Positions 9,910 through 55,800 of a stretch of 64,000 bases of DNA are shown in pieces. A program made the position numbers and the translations under genes. Source of the DNA: Onthophagus taurus (Eukaryota > Arthropoda > Insecta > Coleoptera > Scarabaeidae); assembly GCF_036711975.1 (NCBI RefSeq), contig NC_091976.1, positions 30,380,001-30,444,000 of the forward strand. The letters are read 5' to 3'. Numbering within the stretch: position 1 is the stretch's first letter; every line of letters begins with the position of its first letter. The notes beneath the pieces were generated by a model. That model had not been told where the DNA came from and made no database searches. It saw only the letters and a list, made by a program, of their open reading frames with translations.

Positions 9910-12340
9910 AAAGTATCCTCTTTTTAATGCAAGAAGCGGTTTTGAAAAATCACTTTTAGTTCTTGAGAAATAAATTTTTGAAATAATCGAATTTTCGCCG
10001 ATTAATTTTTAATAATTCGTATAAAATCGATTTTTTAGAATATGAGTTTGAACATTTCCCAAAATGTTAATAAAAGTGTCCTCTTTCTAATAAACCAACA
10101 CGTTTTGAAAAATAACTTTTACTTTTTGAAAAAACAATATTTGAAGTTTTGATAAAATTTTCGATGTTGCAATTTTGATCGATAACTTTCAAAATTTGCT
10201 ATAAAATTAATTTATTGAGGGATCCTTGTGGAAATATCACCAATTAGTAATTAAAGTATCCTCTTTTTAATGCAAAAAGCGGTTTTGAAAAATCTCTTTT
10301 AGTTCTTGAGAAATAAATTTTTGAAATGATCGACAATTTTATCGAATTTTGCAATTTTCCCCGATTAAATTTTAAAAATTCGTATAATATCCATTTCTTG
10401 GAATATGACTATGAAAATTTCCCAATGTGTTAATAAAAGTGTCCTCTTTCCAGTGAACCAACCAGTTTTGAAAAATAACTTTTAGTTTTTGAAAAAACAA
10501 TATTTGAAGTTTTAATAAAATTTTCGATGTTGCAATTTTCATCGATAATTTTCAAAATTTGCTATAAAATTAATTTATTGAGGGATCCTTGTGGAAATAT
10601 CACCAATTAGTAATTAAAGTATCCTCTTTTTAATGCAAAAAGCGGTTTTGAAAAATCACTTTTAGTTTTTGAGAAATAAATTTTTGAAATAATCGAAAAT
10701 TTTTTCGAATTTTGCAATTTTCCCCGATTAATTTTTAATAATTCGTATGAATTCGATTTTTTGGAATATGAGTTTGAAAATTTCCCAAAATGTTAATAAA
10801 AGCGTCCTCTTTCTAATAAACCAACACGTTTTGAAAAATAACTTTTAGTTTTTGAAAAATCAATATTTGAAGTTTTGATAAAATTTTCAATGTTGCAATT
10901 TTCATCGATAACTTTCTAAATTTGCTGTAAAATTAATTTATTGAGGGATCTTTGTGGAAATATCACCAATTATTAATTAAAGCATCCTCTTTTTAATGCA
11001 AAAAGCCGTTTTGAAAAATCTCTTTTAGTTCTTGAGAAATAAATTTTTGAAATAATCGACAATTTTTTCGAATTTTGCAATTTTCCCCGATTAATTTTTA
11101 ATTATTCGTATAAAATCGATTTTTTGGAATATGAGTTTGAAATTTTCCCAAAATATTAATAAAAGTGTCCTCTTTCCAATAAACCAACCCGTTTTGAAAA
11201 ACAACTTTTAGTTTTTGAGAAAACAATATTTGAAGTTTTGATAAAATTTTCGATGTTACAATTTTCATCGATAACTTTCAAAATTTGCTATAAAATTAAT
11301 TTATTGAGTTATCCTTGTGGAAATATCACCAATTATTAATTAAAGTATCCTCTTTTTAATGCAAAAAGCGGATTTGAAAAATCACTTTTAGTTCTTGAGA
11401 AATAAATTTTTGAAATAATTGAAAATTTTTTCGAATTTTGCAATTTTCGCCGATTAATTTTTAATAATTCATATAAAATCGATTTTTTGGAATATAAGTG
11501 TGAAAATTTCCCAAAATGTTAATAAAAGTGTCCTCTTTCCAATGAACCAACCCGTTTTGAAAAATAACTTTTAGTTTTTGAAAAAACAATATTTGAAGTT
11601 TTAATAAAATTTTCGATGTTGCAATTTTCATCGATAACTTTCAAAATTTGCTATAAAATTAATTTATTGAAGGATCTTTGTGGAAATATCACCAATTATT
11701 AATTAAAGCATCCTCTTTTTAATGCAAAAAGCCGTTTTGAAAAATCTCTTTTAGTTCTTGAGAAATAAATTTTTGAAATAATCGACAATTTTTTCGAATT
11801 TTGCAATTTTCCCCGATTAATTTTTAATTATTCGTATAAAATCGATTTTTTGGAATATGAGTTTGAAATTTTCCCAAAATGTTAATAAAAGTGTCCTCTT
11901 TCCAATGAACCAACCCGTTTTGAAAAATAACTTTTAGTTTTTGAAAAAACAATATTTGAAGTTTTAATAAAATTTTCGATGTTGCAATTTTCATCGATAA
12001 TTTTCAAAATTTGCTATTAATTTAATTTCTTAAGTTATCCTTGTGGAAATATCACCAATTATTAATTAAAGTATCCTCTTTTTAATGCAAAAAGCGGATT
12101 TGAAAAATCACTTTTAGTTCTTGAGAAATAAATTTTTGAACTAATCGAAAATTTTTCGATTTTTGCAATTTACCCCGATTAATTTTTAATAATTCGTATA
12201 AAATCGATTTCTTGGAATATGAGTATGAAAATTTCCCAAAATGTTAATAAAAGTGTCCTCTTTCCAATGAACCAACCCGTTTTGAAAAATAACCTTTAGT
12301 TTTTGAAAAAACAGTATTTGAAGTTTTGATAAACTTTTTA
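9910..12340. repeat. Satellite array, period about 362 bp
   Basis: The landmark atcctctttttaatgcaa recurs at about 9910, 10255, 10617, 10979, 11342, 11704 and 12069, giving spacings of 345 and then 362-365 bp, or about 6.8 copies. Each monomer contains two related half-units (ttttgaaaaatcacttttagttct and ttttgaaaaataacttttagtttt), so the array probably began as a shorter repeat of about 180 bp. It is very A+T-rich and non-coding, and forms the outer part of the right foldback arm. Confidence 0.9.
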
Positions 12341-12349
12341 AAGTTGTTT

Positions 12350-14850
12350 AGGTAGTTAAATCAGCATCAAAAAAGAACAGAGGTAGTTTCGACTCCCTTC
12401 TCCAGACAATGATGTGGCTGAACGGATGAAGAAGAATGAAAAAGAAGCCTACCTTATTTCTTATTCCTCAATTTGATGGTGACTTGAGAAGAACGGATGG
12501 TATACGATGAGAGGACAAGGAAAATAATGGGGTCGTATTTACAAAAATTGATGGAATTGTTTGTTTATATGTGCATATTTTGTGCTGGGAGAGTCCGATG
12601 CGAACTCAGAAGATGAATACTCATGATCCTGACAGGAAAGATTAAGTACGAGCATGACCACTGGAATGAAGAGTATATTGATATCTACCAGTTTCTGCAG
12701 TTTTTAATGGGCAGCGAAGGGCTTTCGTAGCCCCACACTCCCGGCAGAAGCAATTTTATCCATCCAGTCCATTGTGGAGAGACGCCAACAGTTTTGCCTC
12801 CCTTTGTGACAAAAAAAAGTGTTGGGTTGGGTTGGGAAAAAAATATCATGTGTAGAGACAAAATATCTTTGAGAATATAAAATATCATGGGCAGAAATGA
12901 AATATTAAGGGCAGAAGTAAATTATCAAAGATAGAAGCGACGTATTACTAGAAGAACGTTTGTTGGGTTGAGTTGGGTTGGGTTTAAATCCTTAAAAGCC
13001 AAATTGTACTACTTTTTTTTTGATATTATCAACACAATGTGCTTCACATTCAATGTGCAACACCTCTCTGGCTTTTTCTCAACCTCGGTTTGGGCTGGGT
13101 TTGCTTGGGTTCGTGGAAGAACCGAAGGAAGAAGAAAACCAGGTAGTGGAAAGTCGAAAGAACCAAGATTGCGAAAAGCCATGAGAATAGCAACCAATGA
13201 GATAAGAAGACAGGAAGGACAACAACGCATGAAAGGGGATCTCTCTTCTCCTCGGTATGTATTGAAATAATAGCAGTATAAAAAGTAATGAATAATTATC
13301 CCCCATATTGGCGATATGCAACGACGCAAAACCAGATTGAATTACCAGAGTCTAACAGATGCCTAAGATAAAGAGAATAAGAAGTAGATGCAAAATAGTA
13401 AGATATCTTGGGGAGAAACAAAATACCACGTGTAGAAATGATAAATATCAAGGGCAAAAGTATTTGATTGACGACATATTACAATCAGAAGTAGATGATC
13501 ATAAACTGATTCGGCCAGAAATGAAATGTCATGTGCAGAAGCAAAATACCTTCATGGGAAGCAAAATTTCTTGGACTGAAGCAGAACATCATAAGCAGAA
13601 ATAAAATATTATACAGCTAAAGTCATTTTACCATGATATTACTGACTATTTAGTAGTTTCAAACTGTTTTCAGAATCAAAATATCTCGGGCAGAAATAAA
13701 GCAACTGCTCAGAATAATTAATAAATTTGATAATTAAATACTATGTACTTAATCAAACTTATCTCCAAATACATAGAATTGTTAAGAATTTATTTTATTT
13801 AATTATTTCCACACACGTTTCTCTTTTCATAGCTAAATATAGAATCATTTCCTGCTTAGTTTCCTGTAAAGTTATATAAAGAATATGAGGTAATCGTTAC
13901 AAAACCAGATTTTAAACATATCGTCCATCAAAATTTTTTTTTGTTCAAGAATTTACTTTCATTCCAAATGCATAAATTAAATTAAAAACTCCAAGATTTA
14001 GCTGAAAATAAATTTAAACTTTTGAATTATTTACCAACAATTTCTCTTAAAATAAATCATTTTAATGTTGAAATTTTATGTTTAGAAGTTCTCTAATAGT
14101 AACGAGCATTTTTTTTGCGTATAAACACCTACGATATGTTGCATAAAACAGGTGCAAACTCAAAGTGGTATGAATTTGGGCAACTGGTATATTGCAAAAT
14201 GTTCGAAATTTTCTCGTCGTATTTGGCACGAAACGTCAACGGAAAAGTTCATGTCGAGATAAACATTTCAGCGTGAAATTAAAAGAAACGTACGAGTTTT
14301 ATGAATCTTATGTAACATTTTCACTTCAAATTCCACGATTTCTTCGCGATGGGATACAACAATGTTTATTTCTAGAACGACCTATTTATAAATTGTGTGC
14401 TTCCTTGTTTTATAAATAGTATTTTAGGTGTTTTGCATCGGTGCATTCCACTTTGAATTGTATACATTTGTATTAATTATAAAATTACTATTTAATTAAT
14501 TTTTATTAATTTTTTCTTTTAATTTTTGAATCAATGTTTATTTGATGTATTTGGTTTGATAGAGATGGCGTTGTAATCGAAATTAAAAGATTCCTGTTTT
14601 ATTTTTTTTTAATACAAACTACTCTTTGCGAGATGTCGCTAGTCGCTATTTGTAAATGTGGTTTAAATTTGTAAATAAGTTTAAAAATAATTTTGAAAAT
14701 TTTCCAGTGTGATGTAAATTGGGAGTTTCGAGAAAACTCCAAGGTTAAAACATTAAGTTCGCGGATTATGTTTAGAATTGGGGTCGTGTGTATCGAATAA
14801 ATTTTTTTGACAGGAAACGGATGTTTCGATTTATTTTTTTTATAAATAAA
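12350..14850. other. Intergenic stretch with degenerate short repeats
   Basis: No gene is supported. At 12840-13720 (and 6600-6900, 9230-9500) the motif cagaaacaaaatatcatggg recurs loosely about every 20-40 bp. Short TTGGG runs occur at about 9541-9570, 12826-12840 and 12962-12985. Frames such as 12968-13270 and 14192-14419 have no domain or splice support. The 13730-14850 segment is A+T-rich, apparently unique, and forms the 3' flank of Mp20. Confidence 0.55.
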
Positions 14851-14860
14851 TGGTTTAAAG

Positions 14861-14866
14861 TTTATT
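14861..14866 (-). terminator. Polyadenylation signal of Mp20
   Basis: AATAAA on the minus strand (tttatt on the plus), about 80 bases beyond the Mp20 stop codon. It sits in the sequence ACTAAATAAACTT and is a normal distance for a short 3' UTR. Confidence 0.7.
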
Positions 14867-14943
14867 TAGTAATATATATTGTTACGAAAAATAAATATAT
14901 ACAAAAATATAGAATTTTGGGTTGGTTTAAATTAGTACATGAT

Positions 14944-15599
14944 TTACTTTCCGAGTAAAATTTTGCGACCGGCTCCAATGTTTTGTCCAGCTTGGGTTGC
15001 ACCCTTATTTTGACCAGCTTGTAAACCAATAATGGTTTCACCAGCTTTAAGTTGTTCCTCGCTGAATTCGCGTTTGTTTTCTTGAGATGGTTTTGGTCCA
15101 AGATATGGTCCTTTCCATTCTGGGTGTTTGTAAGTTTCTCTACCCAAAGCAAAAAGAGCTGTTGTGACTTGGGAAATGTTCGATTTTTCCCAAAGATCTA
15201 CAGTTTGGAATAAATCAACAGCTGGTACACCATAAGCAGTCATGGCGGCTAAGAAACTATAAACAAATACTTCAATATTAAAAAATCTAATTATTTTTTA
15301 AATTTACTTATTGATATTTTCCATCATTTTGAATTGTCCACCAGAGGTGTTAATCTTGGGTACTGATCCCGGTACGATCTTATTCATGACTTGGCACAAA
15401 ATGGTACCATCACGGATAACATCTTCATAAAGTTCACCTGGTGGGAATTTAGCCCCCAAGATGGTTTCAATCCATTCTTGGGCTTCTTTGTCTTCTTGTG
15501 GATTGCGTTTTCCAGCAATCTATAAAACAAAAAATTAAAAAAAGCATTTTTTTAATCTCTTATATTCACCTTAGCTTTAACAGCACGTTCCAAAGACAT
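14944..15599 (-). CDS. Mp20: Muscle protein 20 (calponin/transgelin family)
   Basis: Mp20 is an actin-associated protein of insect muscle. Three coding exons are read on the minus strand: 15599-15570 (MSLERAVKAK), 15519-15308 (IAGKRNPQEDKEAQEW... to ENIN) and 15256-14944, giving 184 residues, the usual Mp20 length. Junctions are canonical (AAG|gtgaat, tatag|ATT, AATAA|gtaaat, tatag|TTT) and restore the reading frame through ENINNFLAAM. A single calponin-homology domain spans roughly residues 20-125 (GELYEDVIRDGTILCQVMN, ALFALGRETY). A calponin-like repeat follows at about 157-182 (GLQAGQNKGATQAGQ). Nothing is missing. It lies 3.6 kb beyond the 3' end of Phox2 on the same strand but has its own promoter. 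Calls of family and exons are firm; the symbol follows the Drosophila orthologue. Confidence 0.96.
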
Positions 15600-15643
15600 T
15601 GTTCTTTTATTTGGGGTACCTTTCAACGTTGACCCGGTCTGAA

Positions 15644-15678
15644 AACTGAACGGATTTCGACGTCGCGACGCTTTTATA
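15644..15678 (-). promoter_or_regulatory. Mp20 core promoter (TATA box and initiator)
   Basis: On the minus strand TATAAAAG lies at 15678-15671 and an arthropod initiator TCAGTT at 15649-15644. Taking the initiator A (15647) as +1, the TATA box starts 31 bases upstream, the expected distance. The start codon at 15599 leaves a 5' UTR of about 48 bases. Confidence 0.75.
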
Positions 15679-15679
15679 G

Positions 15680-16370
15680 TCGGACGCGTTCACCTCGCTC
15701 TCGAAAATTCTATGTCGGCAACGGGCAAGGCAAAGACTCTATATTTAGTGGATTATTCAAAGTTTTTACAATCAATTGCTGCGAGCGAAACTAATTCGCT
15801 CTAAACTAAAGATTTTTTGGTAAACCGATGCCAAATGTTTAACATGATTTGTTTGTGGGCGCGCGACCTTGTTCTATTTCTTTTTTTGATAAATCAGCTG
15901 TTAATATTCAAAAGTATCAAAAAAATAAAGCTTGTTTTAAATCGTTGGAGTACCACAAGATTATTATGACAAAGTGTGGAATTTATTTATGGTTTTTTTT
16001 GGTAATTGGTTACTACCAAGTAGTACAAACGTTATTTCATCATTTTCTGGACACCTTGGGATTCCTGGCAAAAGATTTTACTTCGTGTATTAACGCATAA
16101 ATATTTACCTGAATTTCGTCGTTAAAATTTTAAAAGAAAACTATTCCTTTTGTTATTTCAACGTTAGTTTAGTAACATTAAGATTTACTTTTCCTGCTTC
16201 CAAAATTCTTAAAATGAGAATTCGTCAATATGTTTTTACGCTTTCGCCGATTTTGGCAAACTTTTTGATTTTCAAAACAAAACAACATTCAAAATAGCAG
16301 CAGAACTTAATTTATCTTTTTGCCAAAAGATTGAGTTTTCCATTAAAAGTATTTAATTTCTATAAGCTAT
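15680..16370. other. Mp20 upstream region, no gene
   Basis: Moderately A+T-rich unique sequence. The plus-strand frame 15849-16100 shows no domain. Muscle regulatory sites could lie here, but none is asserted from the sequence. Confidence 0.5.
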
Positions 16371-16696
16371 AAATAACGTTCTGCAAGCAATATCTAGCTT
16401 TCTGCAAGCAGAAATTAATCTTTGTAAGCAGCATGTAGTCTTTGATTAACTAATTTTTGACTTTCACTTTCACCTTTTTTTTGACTAATTAAGAAGAGGT
16501 CGCCTAAAATTGGTAATCTTCTCGCCACGACTTGTTTTTAAGCAATATTTCGTCTTCTACTACCAGTATCTAGTCTTGTGCAAACAATACTTCTGTTAGC
16601 AATAACTGGCCGTTTGCAAGTAATTTCTAGTCTTCAGCTAATTAGACAGTACTCACCAGAAGGATCTCAACCTAACCCAACCCAAACCAATACAAC

Positions 16697-16790
16697 ACAA
16701 CCCAATCCAATCTAATCCAATCCAATCCAATCCAATCCAATCCAATCCAATCCAATCCAATCCAATCCAATCCAATCCAATCCAATCCAT
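16697..16790. repeat. (CCAAT)n microsatellite
   Basis: About 19 nearly perfect copies of the pentanucleotide CCAAT (TCCAA phase), flanked on the left by degenerate AACCC/ACACAACCC units. It lies within the minisatellite region. Confidence 0.95.
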
Positions 16791-17234
16791 CCGAAAACAA
16801 CCCAACAAAACTTAACCTTTTTTTACGAGGTCGGGGAAAATCTGCTATCAGACATCCGGCCTGACAGTCTTGAGCGGCCGGATAGTGTGGGGTTGGGTTT
16901 GGGATAGTGTTGGGTTGTGGGGTTCTCCAGAGAAAAAAAACCAGAGACAGCGCTTTTGCAATCAGACAGAAGCAGATGTATGGCAGGCATGGGTAAATGC
17001 GAAGTATTTAAAATAAGGAAGAAAAGCAGAAGACACAAATGTTAAGAAAAAGCGAGTCAACAGAGCGCAGTTACAAAGGCTATAAGAAATGTGATCAAAA
17101 CTGTGATAGAGACTGTGATATTTTTAATGTGAATGTGGATAAATATAAAATAAAGAACAATATAGATGGAAAAGGTGGGTAAGAGGAGCCAAGGGGACAA
17201 GATGGAGGTTATGATTCACTGAGAAAATGGCGAA

Positions 17235-17345
17235 CAGAAGAAATGATGAAGACATGAAGATGGTGCAGCTTAACTTTAATAGAGTGAGGCTGGCGCATGA
17301 TTTGATGAAAAGGATTATGGAAGAAAAAGGCATAAAACTGATAAT
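17235..17345 (+). pseudogene. R1-type LINE endonuclease N-terminus, fragment 1
   Basis: The plus strand reads MKMVQLNFNRVRLAHDLM followed by KRIMEEKGIKLII. R1-clade LINE ORF2 proteins begin their apurinic endonuclease domain with an LNxNRxxxAHDLL block of this kind. The match stops after about 30 residues and gives way to the AACCC/minisatellite sequence. It is truncated and has no function. Confidence 0.65.
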
Positions 17346-17954
17346 ATGCTGTGAAAGATCTTAATCCAACCCAAGCCAACCTAACAGAATGTAATCATAT
17401 GCAAGCAGTATCCTGAATTCTATTAGCAGTAAGTATCTAGTATTCTAATAGCAGCATCTAGTCTTCTGTATGTATTTATCCCTCTGTACAGCTATATTTC
17501 ATTTTCTACCAACAGCAACTAGTGTTTAGCAAGCAGTGTCTAATCTTCAGCTGTACTCTAGTCTTTAATTAGTAATATCGAGTCTTCTGCCAAAGGAATT
17601 TAGCCATCTGAAAGCAGTCTATAGACTCCTATTAGCAGTATTTAGTATTTCATTAGCACTATCTCATCCTCTATATGTATCTAATCCTCTGATGACGCAA
17701 GGAAGAAGGGTTTAGTCAACAATATTCAGCGTTCTGCCAGCGAAATCAAACCATCTGCATTATGCAGACTTCCATTAGCAGTATCTAGTGTTCCAATAGC
17801 AACAATTGGTCCTCTGCATGTATCTAACCCTCTATAAACAATATTTCATTATTAGTCTTTTACAAGCAGATTAATTAATAATTTTCCAGCTTATAATAAA
17901 CTTGATTAATAAACAATTTTTTTCTTTTTGAGATTTTTTATTTTATTTAATTTT

Positions 17955-18035
17955 TTTCAACTCAACGTTAATAGAGTGAGGTTGGCGCATGACTTGATGG
18001 AAAGGATTATGGAAGAAGAAGGCATAAAACTAACG
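17955..18035 (+). pseudogene. R1-type LINE endonuclease N-terminus, fragment 2
   Basis: Near-identical nucleotide copy of the 17235-17345 fragment (gttaatagagtgaggttggcgcatgac...), again followed by AACGCAACCC and the gtaatcatatgcaagcagtat minisatellite block. Repetition with the same junction indicates that LINE piece and minisatellite were copied as a unit. Confidence 0.6.
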
Positions 18036-19210
18036 CAACCCAAACCAAGTCAACAGGATGTAATCATATGCAAGCAGTATCTAAACTTCTATTAGCAGTA
18101 GATATCTAGTATTCCAATAGCAGCATCTAGTCCTATGCATATATTTAATCCTCTGTAAAGTAATATTTCATTTTTTGCCAATAACAACTAGTGTTTAGCA
18201 AGTAGTGTTTAATCTTTAACTGTACTCTAGTCTTTAATTAGCAGTATCCAGTCTTCTGCCAACGGAATTTAGCCGTCTATAGATTCCTATTAGCAGTATT
18301 TTAGTCTTCCATTAGCACTATCTCATCCTTTGTATGTTTTTAATCCTGTATAAGAAATATTGCGTTTCCTGTTCTTAGTAAATAGTCTATAAAAGCAAAA
18401 ATATTTTTAGTCAACAATATTCAGCGTTCTGCCAGCGAAATCAAACCATCTGCAAGCATTATCTAGACTTCTATTAGCAGTATCTAGTGTTCCAATAGCA
18501 GCATATGGTCCATTGCATGTATCTAACATCTCTAATAAACAATATTTTATTATGTGCCAACAGTAATTAGTCTTTTACAAGCAGAATGTAATCTTCATCT
18601 GTACTCCAGCTGGCCTGCAGCTCAGCAACCTTATACTCCAACCCGAGTTTTACATTTTGTTCATTGAACTCAATTGATGCACATACAGAGTAAGTGCAGA
18701 AATTGTATTGAAGATCCATAAACTTTAAGTTAAGGATGGTGAATGAGGATGATAACTTTGAAGAAAAAGAAAGGAATCTGTATTAATTGATAAGGTAATG
18801 AGTTAAAAGTACATAAAAATATATACAATATCTTTTTATTATTTCAATTAATATTACATGGACTAGTTATTCTCGCATACACCTCTGTAACTTTTTCATA
18901 AGTCAACGATAAAATCTACATAAAAATAAATCACTCGACACAAAACACAGCGACAACGAAAAGAATCGATTTTACAATTAACAACAACATATTTACAAAA
19001 AAATCTTCATACATTCGCACCTAAACGCTAAAAATTTACTGGTATCCCCGTATGTACACTTTAGTAAAAAATAATTTCGGTTTTAAATTTTGCTTATTAA
19101 TTTCTTCATTTCAAAATCGTTTCCGAATATCATCATAAATTTTCTTCATCTAAAAAAATCTTAGCATATAAAATCGGCAAAACCCTTTTATCTACGTGTA
19201 CACACGGTCT

Positions 19211-19215
19211 TTTAT

Positions 19216-19216
<1 letters not shown>
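19211..19216 (-). terminator. AATAAA overlapping the Phox2 stop codon
   Basis: The minus strand reads TTC TAA ATAAAAG: the last A of the stop codon is the first A of AATAAA. If used, it would leave almost no 3' UTR, so further A+T-rich signals downstream (19000-19200) may be the real cleavage guides. Confidence 0.4.
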
Positions 19217-53407
<34,191 letters not shown>

Positions 53408-53439
53408 CTCGTAATCCCGAATTTTGATCACCGATTCTT

Positions 53440-54780
53440 TTGAAATTTTATTTCGAATTTTTTCGAAATTCTCGAAATTTTTTCGTTTCGAACCACAAAA
53501 GTTTCAAAGTCCCGCTGTTTCGATAACAGTGGACCGACTATCAGGCAGGGTCGAAATCAAATGATAAGCTTAATTCAATAACACGGCGGGCCCTCCGAAG
53601 GGGTGGGTCGTTTTTCCCGTGGCCAGGGGTTGCGCGGGCGTGGCCACCGACCATCGCCCCCGTTCTACCAACGGCGTCGCGGCGCGCTTTCCCCGCGCGG
53701 CGCCCCATTCGCTAACATCGGTGACGTCGCCGTCGCGATGCCTCGTGCAAAACGCGCGACGACGACCGTCGCCTGCGGACGCTACCCCTCAAACGGGAGG
53801 AAATATTAAAATTTTTCGCGACCGAATTAAATTCGGCACTTCCGCTTTCTTTCTTCACCAAAGAAACATCTCAACCCCTAACATAACTACCCCTTTACAT
53901 TCCACCTGTAGATGATCCACTATATTTACTACTCTAGACACTAAATATTCATCGAGATTTGAGTCACTACAGACATTACGACCCCGACTTGTTGCGTTTT
54001 TAGAGGGTTAACAATAACAATTCTATAAAATACACAAATCGATTTCATCCATCCATGAATGTGTTATATCGAGGTAACACAAAAACAAATATGATATATT
54101 ACAATTTAATTTACTTCTTGAATTGATTATTTATTGATTATTTTCTATGTACCTAAAAGTTTATGTATTGATTAGAAAATAAAGTTAGTTGTAAAAAAAG
54201 TGTGAGATCAATATGTTAGTTCTAAAGTGAAAAAGACGGGTTGGATGTTCTCGAGGGTGAATCACGTTCTCGACGGGATATGACACGACCGAGTTGGTCC
54301 TGGAGGGAAATAGCAGGACAACAGGCGGCGCGGCGTCCCGGCGCTTAAAAATCAAGAAGCAACGGCGTCGGTGGTCGCAACGCGGCTCGCGCGCCGAATA
54401 TTGAATTAGAATCGTATGTACCCGGCGCCCCCCTAAATAATTGGATATCCAGACATCAATTTGCGATCCCCGAGGAGATTGGCCCGTTATGTCCGCAGTG
54501 TATGGCTCGCGACGACCCCGTCCCGATGCTGCTCTCTCGCCCCGGGCTTACTCGCTCCCATATTTACGATGGGAAGGACGACTCGGCCTCGGTCGCACCA
54601 AAGGAATTCCCCAGTGTCACCCCAGGAGCTCTTTTTCCCTCTCTTACAACCCAACCCTGTGCAACTCCGTTTTGGTGTGATAGTCTTCGTCCAATCTACT
54701 CCCTCGCACACAAGAATATCTTCGTTCTGGTTCTCTATGGATCTGAAAAAGTTGTCTTCTTAATTAAACAATTCGTATAC
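53440..54780. other. GC-rich 5' flank of Phox2
   Basis: The 1.3 kb upstream of the Phox2 start (minus strand) is GC-rich at 53590-53790 and 54250-54560. Overlapping open frames on both strands (for example 53603-53809, 53619-53915 and three at 54441-54798) arise from composition. No TATA box at a convincing place; the transcription start could not be fixed. Confidence 0.5.
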
Positions 54781-54789
54781 ACCAATTAT

Positions 54790-55630
54790 AATTTATAACT
54801 ACAAATTTTATTTTTTTACCTCGTAAATATTCTTTGTCTTCATTTTTCACCCAAACGTATATTTTAATTCTAAAAAGCAAAATAAAAAATAAAATTAGTA
54901 ATTTTAAGGTTATGTTTGTTTGACGTTTTTAAAATCAAACCAAAAACAAATAATACCAATAAAATTCTTTAAAAAAATCCTTACCAAATTTATTTAATCC
55001 ATAAAAAGGTTTCATTTAATTCATAAAATTTCATGATTTTTTATATCTTTTACTTGAATTAATCTTAAAAAAATTTCTTCTCAAAAAATGACATTTAGAA
55101 ATGTCAAAAACGAATTTGGAGACAACTTAAATCTAGTAACATTAAAATCCCCTAGATTTATCCCCAATTTTTTAAATAATTAAATAAAACATAACAAGCA
55201 AATCTTTTTTAGGATTTTAATTAATTTGTAACTCTTTTTAAAGTTAGTTTTAAAAAAAAAGTAAATAAAAACTTCATATCGAATTTTTTAATATTGACGT
55301 TTTTGAAACTTCAAAATATCTTATGCATTCTTAAACATTCTAGGAAGTTTTAAATTCACTTAGAAAATGTTTAGAGATATGATACGTTCCAATGCATTGT
55401 TTCAGGTTGGCCGTTACCTCTCTCCTTTATGTCTCTGTTGATAACAAAGGATGAAGATATTTTGCGTAAATTGACTCGCCAAGTTAAAGACAGAAACTCA
55501 TTGCTTACACTAAAACAAAATACTAAGAACTAGAGAGCCTATGGCTACAACGACAGCTTTTCAATTTTGAGTACCTCACTGTTAGTAATGAAATATTTAA
55601 CCTAAACGTTTAACTTAATGCTGAATAACA
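54790..55630. other. A+T-rich intergenic stretch
   Basis: No coding frame, inverted repeat or tandem repeat was recognised apart from loose A- and T-runs. Confidence 0.5.
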
Positions 55631-55639
55631 ATTAAAACT

Positions 55640-55755
55640 AGAACTAACACTAGACCTAGAACTAGAATCATTCGGGTTTAGCCGTCTTGAGAGACGCACG
55701 GCTAAACCGGAATGATTCTAGTTCCAGGTATAGTGTTAGTTCTAGTTTTACACTT
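55640..55755. repeat. Single hairpin-repeat unit outside Phox2
   Basis: Complete copy of the dispersed hairpin family (CTAGAACTAGAATCATTCGG / CCGGAATGATTCTAGTTCC around GTCTTGAGAGACGCACGGCT). It lies upstream of Phox2, so the family is not confined to that gene's introns. Confidence 0.85.
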
Positions 55756-55800
55756 GCACTGTCTAATAAAGGAGACTTGATAGGCAAGGAGAAAATATGC

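Larger units (their letters stand above)
5827..12340. mobile_element. Foldback-like structure with long unequal inverted arms
   Basis: The left arm (about 5827-6980) is repeated in inverse orientation on the right (about 9139-10250), including the block encoding NNSDNSVSNECDDELQAKRR, the cagaaacaaaat-type short repeats and the inner edge (gaagaaaaagct / agctttttcttc). Toward the outside both arms run into the same 362-bp satellite monomer: about 1.2 copies on the left and about 6.8 on the right. Long inverted repeats with subterminal tandem repeats are the architecture of Foldback elements. The roughly 2.2-kb loop (6980-9139) holds the 7027-7285 duplicate and no recognisable transposase. An inverted segmental duplication of satellite plus flank is the alternative. 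Confidence 0.6.
16380..18610. repeat. Degenerate minisatellite, unit about 20 bp
   Basis: Variants of GCAGTATCTAGTCTTCTGCA recur head-to-tail with much divergence. Two longer blocks, about 17360-17940 and 18035-18600, are copies of one another, each starting gtaatcatatgcaagcagtat and each preceded by an AACCCAACC-rich stretch. A third copy lies at 24530-24960. The array is interrupted by short R1-type LINE pieces. It is non-coding. Confidence 0.85.

Noticed and set aside
9541..12985. TTGGG/AACCC runs suggesting interstitial telomere repeats
   Set aside because: Runs are only 3-5 units, degenerate, and part of dispersed repeat units; no terminal or long array is present.
13009..13329. Overlapping frames on both strands near 13 kb
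   Set aside because: They are mutual shadows with no domain; the segment carries degenerate dispersed repeats.
53603..53915. Two overlapping Arg/Pro-rich frames upstream of Phox2
   Set aside because: Compositional; no similarity, and the region is the GC-rich promoter flank.
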